From assembly GCF_011753055.1 (NCBI RefSeq), contig NZ_VWWJ01000010.1, positions 62,001 through 126,000 on the forward strand: DNA of 64,000 nucleotides, read 5' to 3'. This DNA comes from Burkholderia sp. Ax-1719 (GTDB taxonomy: Bacteria > Pseudomonadota > Gammaproteobacteria > Burkholderiales > Burkholderiaceae). The translations under genes and the position numbers were made by a program. Below are positions 25,820-34,047 of the stretch, piece by piece (the stretch's first letter is position 1; every line of letters starts with the position of its first letter). Below the pieces are notes generated by a model. It made no database searches. It was not told where the DNA came from and saw only the letters and a program-made list of their open reading frames with translations.

Positions 25820-27043
25820 TTATGCACCAGCCGCGAGCGCGAACTCCGCCGCGGCCTCGCCAGCCGCAACACCCGACGCCCAGGCCCACTGGAAATTGTA
25901 GCCGCCGAGCCAGCCCGTCACGTCCACCGCTTCGCCCACGAAGTAAAGCCCCGGTACGCGCTGGCTCATCATCGTCGCGGAAGACAGCTCGCGCGTGTCC
26001 ACGCCGCCGCGCGTCACTTCGGCCTTCTTGTAGCCTTCGGTGCCGGTCGGCGTGAGCGTCCACTGCGACAGCCCCTCGCCGATACGGCGCAGCGTCTTGT
26101 CCGGCAGATCGGCGAGGCGCGCGTCGAGCGCCACGCCATGCGTTTCGAGCCATGCGTGCGCAAGGCGCGCGGGCACCCATTCGGCGAGCAGATTGCCGAT
26201 CTGGCGTTTGGTCGACCCTTTGGCCTCGATGAGCGCTTCCGTGGCGTCGCGATCCGGCAGCAGGTTCACGCGGATCGGCTGCCCGGGCTGCCAGTAGCTC
26301 GAAATCTGCAGCACGCCCGGACCCGACAGGCCCCGATGCGTGAACAGCAGGTCTTCGTCGAAAGCGCCGCCGGTCTTGCGCTCGCCGGTCGCCACATGCA
26401 CGTCGAGCGAAACACCCGACAGCGGCACATACGGCTCCCACTCCTGCTGCGCGAAGGTCAGCGGCACCAGCGCGGGGCGCATATCGATGAGCTTGTGGCC
26501 GAACTGCTTGGCCACGCGATACGCAAAATCGGTCGCGCCGATCTTAGGGATCGACAAACCGCCCGTGGCGATGACAAGCGCCTTCGCGCGGATCTGGCCT
26601 TGCGGCGTGCCGAGCGTGAAGCCCGCGCCGTCGGCATGCGCGACGTCTTCGACGGGCAGCGGGCGACGCCAGGCGACCTTGCCGGCGTCGCATTCGGAGC
26701 GCAGCACGTCGATGATCGCTTCGCTGGACTGGTCGCAGAACAACTGGCCCTTGTGCTTCTCGTGCCAGGTGACGCGATGCTGGCGCAGCAGCGCCAGAAA
26801 ATCGCGCGGCGTATAGCGCGCGAGCGCCGAGCGGCAGAAATGCGGGTTATTCGAGAGATAATTGGCCGGGCTGGCGTGCAGATTCGTGAAATTGCAGCGG
26901 CCGCCGCCCGAAATGCGGATTTTTTCCGCGAGACGCGGTGCGTGGTCGATCAGCGCTACGCGGCGGCCCTTCTGGCCCGCCACCGCCGCGGTCATCATGC
27001 CGGCGGCTCCTGCGCCGATCACGGCGATGTCGAAAGATTCCAT
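25820..27043 (-). CDS. BaiN/HI0933-family FAD-dependent oxidoreductase
   Basis: A 407-residue flavoprotein. The N-terminal FAD-binding Rossmann motif AVIGAGAAGMMTAAVAGQKG, the GGGRCNFTN segment typical of the HI0933 family, and the C-terminal ATMMSQRVPGLYFVGEAVDVTG plus GGYNFQWAWASG are clear. Proteins of this family are conserved in bacteria but mostly without assigned substrate; BaiN acts on bile-acid intermediates in gut clostridia, which need not apply here. The start is ambiguous between 27043 and 27052. It is divergent from tsaD. Confidence 0.88.
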   Translation of the reverse strand: MESFDIAVIGAGAAGMMTAAVAGQKGRRVALIDHAPRLAEKIRISGGGRCNFTNLHASPANYLSNNPHFCRSALARYTPRDFLALLRQHRVTWHEKHKGQLFCDQSSEAIIDVLRSECDAGKVAWRRPLPVEDVAHADGAGFTLGTPQGQIRAKALVIATGGLSIPKIGATDFAYRVAKQFGHKLIDMRPALVPLTFAQQEWEPYVPLSGVSLDVHVATGERKTGGAFDEDLLFTHRGLSGPGVLQISSYWQPGQPIRVNLLPDRDATEALIEAKGSTKRQIGNLLAEWVPARLAHAWLETHGVALDARLADLPDKTLRRIGEGLSQWTLTPTGTEGYKKAEVTRGGVDTRELSSATMMSQRVPGLYFVGEAVDVTGWLGGYNFQWAWASGVAAGEAAAEFALAAGA

Positions 27044-27104
27044 GCCGCGCATTTTACCCGCGCGGCGTTCGCGCCGGTCGGCGTCAGCCGGGAATCCCCC
27101 GCGC

Positions 27105-27113
27105 TGCTATACT
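27105..27113 (+). promoter_or_regulatory. tsaD: Extended -10 promoter of tsaD
   Basis: TGCTATACT, the same extended -10 element as at rpsU, lies 69 bp before the tsaD start codon. The predicted transcript start near 27120 leaves a leader of about 60 nt. Confidence 0.5.
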
Positions 27114-27181
27114 TTCAGGCTTCCCTTTCACTTTGATTTAGCGACGGTTTTTGTCGAAACGACGCCGTTGCACGCCACACC

Positions 27182-28210
27182 ATGCTTGTTCTCGGCATCG
27201 AAAGCTCCTGCGACGAAACTGGCCTCGCGCTCTACGACAGCGAGCGCGGCCTGCTCGCGCACGCGCTGCATTCGCAGATCGCCATGCACCGCGAATACGG
27301 CGGCGTCGTGCCGGAACTCGCCTCGCGCGACCATATCCGCCGCGCGCTGCCGCTGCTCGAAGAGGTGCTCGCGAAAAGCGGCGCCGCGCGCAGCGACATC
27401 GACGCCATCGCCTTCACTCAAGGTCCGGGCCTCGCCGGCGCGCTGCTGGTAGGCGCGAGCATCGCCAATGCGCTGGCGATGGCGTGGAACCGGCCGACCG
27501 TCGGCATTCACCATCTGGAAGGGCATCTGCTCTCGCCGCTGCTCGTGGATGCGCCGCCGCCCTTCCCGTTCGTCGCGCTGCTGGTTTCCGGCGGCCACAC
27601 GCAACTGATGCGCGTGACCGACGTGGGCGTGTACGAAACGCTCGGCGAAACGCTGGACGATGCGGCGGGCGAAGCTTTCGACAAAACCGCCAAGCTGCTG
27701 GGCCTCGGCTATCCGGGCGGCCCGGAAGTCTCGCGTCTGGCCGAATTCGGCACGCCGGGCGCGATCGAATTGCCGCGTCCGATGCTGCATTCGGGTGACC
27801 TCGACTTCAGCTTCAGCGGTCTGAAAACGGCCGTACTCACGCATGTGAAGAAGCTCGGGCCGAATATCTGCGAACAGGGCAAGGCCGATATCGCACGCGG
27901 CTTTGTCGATGCCGCCGTGGACGTGCTGGCCGCGAAGTCACTGGCCGCGCTCAAGAAGACGAAGATGAAGCGCCTCGTGGTGGCGGGCGGCGTGGGCGCG
28001 AACAAGCAGTTGCGCGAGAAACTGTCGGCGGCGGCGCAAAAGCGCGGCTTCGAAGTGCATTACCCCGATCTTTCGCTGTGCACCGACAACGGCGCGATGA
28101 TCGCCCTCGCCGGCGCGCTGCGCCTGCAACGCTGGCCCGATCAGGCCACGCACGACTACGCGTTCACCGTGAAGCCGCGCTGGGATCTGACTTCGCTTTC
28201 GCAGCAATAA
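27182..28210 (+). CDS. tsaD: tRNA N6-adenosine threonylcarbamoyltransferase TsaD
   Basis: A 342-residue Kae1/TsaD protein that transfers threonylcarbamoyl to A37 of ANN-decoding tRNAs, with TsaB, TsaE and TsaC elsewhere. It begins MLVLGIESSCDETGLALYDS, and the metal-binding histidines are in GIHHLEGHLLSPL. The ASKHA nucleotide loops LLVSGGHTQLM and LVVAGGVGANKQLREKL are present, with the late metal Asp in LCTDNGAMIA. It is a single gene ending at a strong terminator. Confidence 0.97.
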   Translation: MLVLGIESSCDETGLALYDSERGLLAHALHSQIAMHREYGGVVPELASRDHIRRALPLLEEVLAKSGAARSDIDAIAFTQGPGLAGALLVGASIANALAMAWNRPTVGIHHLEGHLLSPLLVDAPPPFPFVALLVSGGHTQLMRVTDVGVYETLGETLDDAAGEAFDKTAKLLGLGYPGGPEVSRLAEFGTPGAIELPRPMLHSGDLDFSFSGLKTAVLTHVKKLGPNICEQGKADIARGFVDAAVDVLAAKSLAALKKTKMKRLVVAGGVGANKQLREKLSAAAQKRGFEVHYPDLSLCTDNGAMIALAGALRLQRWPDQATHDYAFTVKPRWDLTSLSQQ

Positions 28211-28240
28211 CGCAGCAATCGCTCCAGACAAGCGCCAATG

Positions 28241-28270
28241 AAAAAGCCGCCTGAAAAAGGCGGCTTTTTT
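28241..28270. terminator. Bidirectional terminator between tsaD and folE2
   Basis: AAAAAGCCGCCT and AGGCGGCTTTTTT arms around a short A-rich loop, 30 bp past the tsaD stop and 28 bp past the folE2 stop. T-runs follow the stem on both strands. Confidence 0.9.
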
Positions 28271-28297
28271 ACGTCACTTACGTCACAAGCAGATCGA

Positions 28298-29104
28298 TCA
28301 AGCGACGCGCTTGTCGTGCTCGATCACCGCGTACGCGCTGTGATTGTGAATCGACTCGAAGTTTTCGGCTTCGAGCGTATACGCGATCACGCGCGCATCG
28401 GCGTTCAGGCGCACGGCCACATCGCGCACGAGGTCTTCCACGAACTTCGGGTTCTCATACGCACGCTCGGTCACGAACTTTTCGTCCGGACGCTTGAGCA
28501 GGCCCCACAGTTCGCACGACGCTTCCTGTTCGGCGATCACGATGAGTTCTTCCACCGGCAGATCGCCGTCGAACTCGACATCCATCGTCACATGCGAGCG
28601 CTGGTTGTGCGCGCCGTATTGCGAGATCTTCTTCGAGCACGGGCACAGGCTCGTCACCGGCACGAGCACCTTGAGGAACAGGCGCGTCACGCCATCGCGC
28701 GCGTCGCCCGTGAGCGTCACTTCGTAGTCCAGCAGGCTTTCCACGCCCGAGACCGGTGCGACCTTCTTCACGAAGTACGGGAACGACACTTCGATACGGC
28801 CTGCCTGCGATTCGAGCTTGGCGAGCATCGCCGTCAGCATGGCGCGGAACGTTGCCGGTTCGAGCGGCGTCTTGTTCTCTTCGAGCAGCGCCACGAAGCG
28901 CGACATGTGCGTGCCCTTCTGGTCCGCCGGCAGATGAACATCGAGGTTCCATGTGCCGACGCTCGGCTGGACGTCGCCCGCGCCGGTCTTCACGGTGAGC
29001 GGATGGCGCACGCCTTTCACGCCCACACGCTGGATCGGGATCTGACGGGTATCGACGGAGCTCTGGACGTCCGGCATCACGAAAGCCGGGTTCATCTGAT
29101 TCAT
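28298..29104 (-). CDS. folE2: GTP cyclohydrolase FolE2
   Basis: A 268-residue type IB GTP cyclohydrolase I that makes dihydroneopterin triphosphate, the first step of folate synthesis. The conserved VPVTSLCPCSKKISQYGAHN block holds the metal-binding cysteine, and DLVRDVAVRLNADARV is the C-terminal element. Unlike the zinc-only FolE, this type uses various metals, and in other bacteria folE2 can be induced by zinc shortage; no Zur box is evident here. GAGG lies 8 bp before the ATG. Codons remain open upstream but are not protein-like. Confidence 0.95.
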   Translation of the reverse strand: MNQMNPAFVMPDVQSSVDTRQIPIQRVGVKGVRHPLTVKTGAGDVQPSVGTWNLDVHLPADQKGTHMSRFVALLEENKTPLEPATFRAMLTAMLAKLESQAGRIEVSFPYFVKKVAPVSGVESLLDYEVTLTGDARDGVTRLFLKVLVPVTSLCPCSKKISQYGAHNQRSHVTMDVEFDGDLPVEELIVIAEQEASCELWGLLKRPDEKFVTERAYENPKFVEDLVRDVAVRLNADARVIAYTLEAENFESIHNHSAYAVIEHDKRVA

Positions 29105-29145
29105 ATTCTTATCCTCAAGTCGCGCCAAATGTGGCGCGCAAATGG

Positions 29146-29171
29146 CAAGCGCCGGCATGTGCCGGCGCTTG
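29146..29171. repeat. Long perfect hairpin between dxs and folE2
   Basis: CAAGCGCCGGCA and TGCCGGCGCTTG pair over 12 bp around two bases, 102 bp past the dxs stop. A smaller hairpin (CGCGCC/GGCGCG, about 29121-29138) adjoins it. There is no T-run on the reverse strand, so it would be a poor classical terminator for dxs; it may cause pausing or stabilise the transcript end. Confidence 0.6.
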
Positions 29172-29272
29172 CTGGCGGAACAAGGCAACACGCCCCTTCC
29201 GACGGTTCAAGGTATTCGAGCGGCTGCGCCCAAAAAAGAGCGCAGCTTCAGGCTGATTCGATGCCCAGCCGC

Positions 29273-31180
29273 TTACGCGACGCGCATCACCGACTTGCCC
29301 GACGCGTTCGCCGCGCCATCGAGGAAGCGCTCGCGAATGGACTTCGCGATGCCTGCCGCGTCGAGGCCGACGCCCGCCAGCAGCTTCGCCGGATCGCCGT
29401 GATCGATGAAGGTGTCGGGAAGGCCCAATTGTAGTACGGGCTTGATAACCCCACTTTCAAGCAGGGATTCCACGCAGGCCGAACCCGCGCCACCCATGAT
29501 GCAGCCTTCTTCGACGGTCACGAGGTAGTCGTGCGTCTCGGCGAGTTGCTTGATGAGTTCCGCGTCGACCGGCTTCACGAAGCGCATGTTCGCCACGGTG
29601 GCGTCCAGTTCTTCCGCAGCCTTGAGCGACGGCGCAACCATCGTGCCGAACGCGAGGATTGCCACGCGCTTGCCTGCCGGTGCGTTGCTTTCGCGACGCA
29701 CTTCGCCCTTGCCCACCGGCAGCGCGGCCATCTGCTTGACGGTCGCGACGCCCGTGCCCGCACCGCGCGGATAGCGCACAGCCGTCGGGCAGTCCTGCTG
29801 GAGCGCCGTGTAGAGCATCTGACGGCATTCGTTTTCGTCCGACGCCGCCATGATCATCATCTTCGGGATGCAGCGCATGAAGGCGAGATCGTACGCGCCC
29901 GCGTGCGTCGCGCCGTCCGCGCCGACCAGACCCGCACGGTCGATAGCGAACACAACCGGCAGATTCTGCAGCGCCACGTCGTGGATCAGCTGGTCATAGG
30001 CGCGTTGCAGGAAGGTCGAGTAGATCGCGACCACCGGCTTCATGCCTTCAGCGGCCAGACCGCCCGCGAACGTCACCGCGTGCTGCTCGGCGATGCCGAC
30101 GTCGAAGTAGCGATCCGGGAAACGCTTTTCGAATTCGACCATGCCCGAACCTTCGCGCATTGCCGGCGTGATGCCGACCACGCGCGAATCCAGTTCAGCC
30201 GCGTCGCACAGCCATTCGCCGAACACTTGCGTGTAGGTCTTCTTGGCGGGCGTGGTCGACGGCTTGATGCCTTCGGCCGGGTTGAACTTGCCGGGACCGT
30301 GGTACAGGACCGGATCGGCTTCGGCGAGCTTGTAGCCCTGGCCTTTCTTGGTCACCACGTGCAGGAATTGCGGACCGCGCAGTTCCTTGATGTTCTGCAG
30401 CGTGGGGATCAGCGAATCGAGGTCGTGACCGTCGATCGGGCCGATGTAGTTGAAGCCGAATTCTTCGAACAGCGTGGCCGGCACGATCATGCCCTTGGCG
30501 TGCTCTTCGAGCTTGCGGGCGAGGTCGAGCACCGGCGGCGCGTGGCGCAGCACGCGTTCCACGCCTGCACGAGCGGCGGCGTAGAAGCGGCCCGACATCA
30601 GGCGCGCGAGGTGGCGATTCAGCGCGCCCACGGGCGGCGAAATCGACATGTCGTTGTCGTTGAGGATCACGAGCAGCGGCACGTCGTCTTCGACGCCACC
30701 GTTGTTCAGCGCCTCGAACGCCATGCCGGCGGTCATCGCGCCGTCGCCGATCACGGCGATGCCCATGGCGTTATCGCCCTTGAGCTTGCTCGCGACGGCC
30801 ATGCCGAGCGCCGCCGAAATCGACGTGCTCGAGTGCGCGGTGCCGAAGGTGTCGTATTCCGACTCGTCCCGCTTCGGGAAGCCGGAGATGCCGCCGAGCT
30901 GACGCAGCGTGGACATCTGGTCGCGGCGGCCCGTCAGGATCTTGTGGGGATAGGTCTGATGGCCCACGTCCCAGACGATACGATCGCGCGGCGTGTCGAA
31001 CACGTAATGCAGCGCGATCGTCAGTTCGACCGTGCCGAGGTTGGACGACAGGTGGCCGCCCGTTTGCGACACGCTGTCGAGAACGAAGGCACGCAGTTCG
31101 TCGGCAAGCGGTTGCAACTGGCGGCGATCAAGGCGGCGCAAATCCGCCGGGTCGTCAATGGTTTTCAGCAAGTCGTACAT
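29273..31180 (-). CDS. dxs: 1-deoxy-D-xylulose-5-phosphate synthase
   Basis: A 635-residue thiamine-diphosphate transketolase-type enzyme joining pyruvate and glyceraldehyde-3-phosphate, the entry step of the MEP isoprenoid pathway. WDVGHQTYPHKILTGRRD, the ThDP/Mg motif VIGDGAMTAGMAFEALNNGG, and the pyrimidine-domain PVVAIYSTFLQRAYDQ are clear. The ATG at 31180 has GGAA upstream and matches MYDLLKTIDDPADLR. It is in one operon after ispA, with an 85-bp gap, so MEP entry and prenyl chain elongation are encoded together. Confidence 0.97.
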   Translation of the reverse strand: MYDLLKTIDDPADLRRLDRRQLQPLADELRAFVLDSVSQTGGHLSSNLGTVELTIALHYVFDTPRDRIVWDVGHQTYPHKILTGRRDQMSTLRQLGGISGFPKRDESEYDTFGTAHSSTSISAALGMAVASKLKGDNAMGIAVIGDGAMTAGMAFEALNNGGVEDDVPLLVILNDNDMSISPPVGALNRHLARLMSGRFYAAARAGVERVLRHAPPVLDLARKLEEHAKGMIVPATLFEEFGFNYIGPIDGHDLDSLIPTLQNIKELRGPQFLHVVTKKGQGYKLAEADPVLYHGPGKFNPAEGIKPSTTPAKKTYTQVFGEWLCDAAELDSRVVGITPAMREGSGMVEFEKRFPDRYFDVGIAEQHAVTFAGGLAAEGMKPVVAIYSTFLQRAYDQLIHDVALQNLPVVFAIDRAGLVGADGATHAGAYDLAFMRCIPKMMIMAASDENECRQMLYTALQQDCPTAVRYPRGAGTGVATVKQMAALPVGKGEVRRESNAPAGKRVAILAFGTMVAPSLKAAEELDATVANMRFVKPVDAELIKQLAETHDYLVTVEEGCIMGGAGSACVESLLESGVIKPVLQLGLPDTFIDHGDPAKLLAGVGLDAAGIAKSIRERFLDGAANASGKSVMRVA

Positions 31181-31265
31181 CGTCGTTCCATTGTAGGAAA
31201 TCGGGCGCTCCCGCACTTCTATCGCGCATTACTTCCCGTTCATGCGCGCGGGCGGGTTGGCGCAA

Positions 31266-32147
31266 TCAGCTGACCCGGTTCACAACCAGATCAGCGAGTT
31301 CGGCGAGGCGCTGGGCGCGCGCACCGAACGGTTCGAGTGCCGCGTGTGCATCGGCGCGCAGCTGCTGCGCGAGTGCACGCGAGGCATCCAGACCGATGAT
31401 CGACACGTAGGTCGGCTTGCCGTCCTTCGCGTCCTTGCCAGCGGTCTTGCCCAGAGTCGCCGAGTCGGCGGTCACGTCGAGAATATCGTCCACCACCTGG
31501 AAGGCGAGGCCCACAGCCGCAGAGTACTTGTCCAGCGCGGCGAGCGCATCGGCCGAGGGCGTGTCGCCCGCCAGCGCGCCCATGCGGACCGCGGCGCGCA
31601 GCAGCGCGCCGGTCTTCAGGCGGTGCATGGTTTCGAGCTGTTCGCGGGTGAGCGAATGGCCCACGCTCGCGAGGTCGATCGCCTGGCCGCCGGCCATGCC
31701 GATCGAGCCGCTCGCCAGCGCCAGTTCGCGCACCAGCGCGGCCTGATGTGCGGCGTCCATAACGTCGGACGTCAACGCGACGAACGCCTGCGATTGCAGC
31801 GCGTCGCCCACCAGCAGCGCCGTCGGTTCGTCATATTTGACGTGTACCGTCGGTTTGCCGCGGCGCATGTCGTCGTCGTCCATGCAGGGCATGTCGTCGT
31901 GCACCAGCGAGTACACGTGGATCATCTCCAGCGCGCACGCGGCGGCGTCGAGCGCTTCCGGCGTGGCGTTGGTGAGTTCGCCTGCGGCGTGGCACAGGAG
32001 CGGGCGCACGCGCTTGCCGCCGCCCAGCACGGCATAACGCATGGCGTCATGCAGGGGCGCGGGCTGCACATCGGCAGCCGGCAAATAGTGATCGAGCGCG
32101 CTCTCGACCCGGTCGAGCACCGTCCGGGTCCATTGGTCAAAATTCAT
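31266..32147 (-). CDS. ispA: Farnesyl diphosphate synthase (short-chain polyprenyl synthase)
   Basis: A 293-residue trans-prenyltransferase. The first Asp-rich motif is in YSLVHDDMPCMDDDDMRRGK and the second in AFQVVDDILDVT, with GGGKRVRPLL for diphosphate binding. It condenses DMAPP and IPP to farnesyl diphosphate for quinone and undecaprenyl synthesis. The start codon overlaps the xseB stop by 4 bp, so the two are translationally coupled; dxs follows. Confidence 0.96.
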   Translation of the reverse strand: MNFDQWTRTVLDRVESALDHYLPAADVQPAPLHDAMRYAVLGGGKRVRPLLCHAAGELTNATPEALDAAACALEMIHVYSLVHDDMPCMDDDDMRRGKPTVHVKYDEPTALLVGDALQSQAFVALTSDVMDAAHQAALVRELALASGSIGMAGGQAIDLASVGHSLTREQLETMHRLKTGALLRAAVRMGALAGDTPSADALAALDKYSAAVGLAFQVVDDILDVTADSATLGKTAGKDAKDGKPTYVSIIGLDASRALAQQLRADAHAALEPFGARAQRLAELADLVVNRVS

Positions 32148-32455
32148 AGATCGTCGTCTCCGCCATTTGCGGATGTCGTATTGAGGGGCACGGGCCGCAG
32201 CGTTTCGCCGTCCAGCACGCGCACCTGTTGTTCAACCTTTTCGAGCTGCTGCTGGCAGAACTTCACCAGCACCGCGCCGCGGCGATACGCGGCCAGCGAT
32301 TCCTCGAGGCTCAGACTGCCGCCTTCCATGCGCGCCACCAGCGCGTCGAGTTCCGCCAGAGCGGCTTCGTAGCTCTCGGGCAGGGCTTCGGCGGCGGCTG
32401 TCTGAGACGCCGCTGCACCGTCCGCTGCACTGTCTTTCGATGCGGATTTCGCCAT
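32144..32455 (-). CDS. xseB: Exodeoxyribonuclease VII small subunit
   Basis: A 103-residue protein with the two-helix XseB core SYEAALAELDALVARMEGG and LSLEESLAAYRRGAVLVKFC. An Ala-rich 25-residue N-terminal tail is longer than in E. coli (80 residues). It forms the small subunit of the ssDNA exonuclease; the large subunit gene is not in this window. It heads the xseB-ispA-dxs operon typical of proteobacteria. Confidence 0.95.
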   Translation of the reverse strand: MAKSASKDSAADGAAASQTAAAEALPESYEAALAELDALVARMEGGSLSLEESLAAYRRGAVLVKFCQQQLEKVEQQVRVLDGETLRPVPLNTTSANGGDDDL

Positions 32456-32685
32456 CTGGGGCCGCCAAAATGAAACAAGGCGGACATTCTACGGCAAAAG
32501 CACCCCGGCCGCCCCGCTCGCCGGCTCGTGTCACCTCTCGACCACATTACCGCGGGTTGCCCAAAACAGTTCCAGAAGGCTTTTTCAGGGCATTTTCTAT
32601 GCGGTTCCCACTGCGATTCTGTCGCTTTCTTGCCCGCTTCTTGTTCATTTTCCGGTGCAATTCCGGCAAAAATCAGCCACTTAGC

Positions 32686-32714
32686 TACCCTTTTAAGGGT
32701 AAACCGGATATACT
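32686..32714 (+). promoter_or_regulatory. Promoter with overlapping palindromic operator for the Rieske oxygenase gene
   Basis: TACCCTTTTAAGGGTA (32686-32701) is a palindrome directly in front of a TATACT -10 (32709-32714), about 70 bp before the start codon. The palindrome would occupy the -35 and spacer region, so a bound protein should control transcription. This lies in the 329-bp gap after xseB, which otherwise shows no gene. Confidence 0.5.
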
Positions 32715-32784
32715 TGCCGGCTCCCTAAATCGAATCTTCGATGGTTGGGTTGTTCACTGCTTTCACGTCTAATCGGGAGTGGGA

Positions 32785-33891
32785 ATGTCCAATCTGAGCA
32801 ATGCATTGCAGCTGAAGTCCATTCACAGCCAGCTGCCAGTCACGGCTTACTTTGACGAAGCGCTACTGAAGCGCGAAATCGACACGCTTTTCCAGAAAGG
32901 TCCTCGCTACGTCGGGCACGAATTGATGGTGCCTGAAGCGGGGAATTATTTTGCGCTGCCCGGCGAGAAAGAGGGTCGCGTACTCGTTCGCAACAAGAGC
33001 AACGAGATCGAGCTGCTCTCCAACGTTTGCCGCCACCGTCAGGCCATCATGCTAAACGGTCGCGGCACGGCAGACAACATTGTATGTCCGCTGCATCGCT
33101 GGACGTACGACCTCAAGGGCGAACTGCTCGGCGCGCCGCACTTTGCGGACAAACCCTGCCTGAACCTGAACAGCACGCCGCTGCAGAAGTGGAATGGCCT
33201 GCTGTTCGAGTCGGCCGGGCGCGATGTCGCGCGCGATCTCGCACGCCTGGGGCCGGCCAGACACCTCGACTTCACGGACTATATGTTCGATCACGTCGAG
33301 GTCCACGAGTGCAACTACAACTGGAAGACCTTCATCGAGGTCTATCTGGAGGACTACCACGTCGTCCCGTTCCACCCGGGCCTGGGTCAGTTCGTCTCGT
33401 GCGACGACCTGAAGTGGGAGTTCGGCGAGTGGTACAGCGTGCAGACGGTTGGCGTGCACAGCCAGCTCGGCAAGCCGGGCAGCCCGACGTACCGCAAGTG
33501 GCACGACGAGGTCCTGCGCTTCCGTAATGGCGAGCCGCCCGAGTTCGGCGCGATCTGGATGGTCTACTACCCCGGTCTGATGATCGAGTGGTATCCGCAC
33601 GTGCTTATCTGTTCGTGGCTGATTCCGAACGGCACGCAAAAGACCACCAATATCGTCGAGTTCTATTACCCCGAGGAAATCGTGCTGTTCGAGCGCGAGT
33701 TCGTTGAGGCCGAGCGCGCCGCCTATATGGAAACAGCCGTGGAAGACGACGAGATCGCCGAGCGCATGGACGCGGGCCGCCGCGCCCTGTTCGAGCGCGG
33801 CGTATCGGAAGTCGGTCCGTACCAGAGCCCGATGGAAGACGGCATGCAGCACTTCCACGAGTTCCTGCGCCGCGAACTGGGCGAAATCTGA
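32785..33891 (+). CDS. Standalone Rieske-type ring-hydroxylating oxygenase alpha subunit
   Basis: A 368-residue Rieske non-heme iron oxygenase. The [2Fe-2S] ligands are CRH (about residues 82-84) and CPLH (about 101-104). The mononuclear iron site is in NWKTFIEVYLEDYHVVPFHP with two His, and a C-terminal acidic residue supplies the third ligand. I chose the ATG at 32785, preceded by GGGAGTGGG. No reductase, ferredoxin or beta-subunit gene is adjacent, and the gene has its own promoter and terminator. Its substrate is unknown. Confidence 0.88.
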   Translation: MSNLSNALQLKSIHSQLPVTAYFDEALLKREIDTLFQKGPRYVGHELMVPEAGNYFALPGEKEGRVLVRNKSNEIELLSNVCRHRQAIMLNGRGTADNIVCPLHRWTYDLKGELLGAPHFADKPCLNLNSTPLQKWNGLLFESAGRDVARDLARLGPARHLDFTDYMFDHVEVHECNYNWKTFIEVYLEDYHVVPFHPGLGQFVSCDDLKWEFGEWYSVQTVGVHSQLGKPGSPTYRKWHDEVLRFRNGEPPEFGAIWMVYYPGLMIEWYPHVLICSWLIPNGTQKTTNIVEFYYPEEIVLFEREFVEAERAAYMETAVEDDEIAERMDAGRRALFERGVSEVGPYQSPMEDGMQHFHEFLRRELGEI

Positions 33892-33930
33892 TGCTGGCGC
33901 GGCCTCTGCCGCCACGCGAATGCAGCAAGG

Positions 33931-33956
33931 AAAGACGGGCTTAGGCCCGTCTTTTT
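33931..33956 (+). terminator. Rho-independent terminator of the Rieske oxygenase gene
   Basis: AAAGACGGGC and GCCCGTCTTT arms with a 4-base loop and a following T-run, 40 bp past the stop codon. Confidence 0.9.
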
Positions 33957-34047
33957 GTTTAGACTGACGGCATCGGGCCGGTGCTGCCATAGGGCACGTC
34001 GGCCACGCACGATCCAGGTATCCAGGTATCTAGATAGAGGAGCCGTC

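Noticed and set aside
29146..29171. The 12-bp hairpin after dxs as a normal Rho-independent terminator
   Set aside because: No T-run follows on the reverse strand, so it was listed as a hairpin only.
29531..31273. A 580-codon frame antisense to dxs
   Set aside because: dxs is unmistakable; the opposite frame has no domain and no ribosome-binding site.
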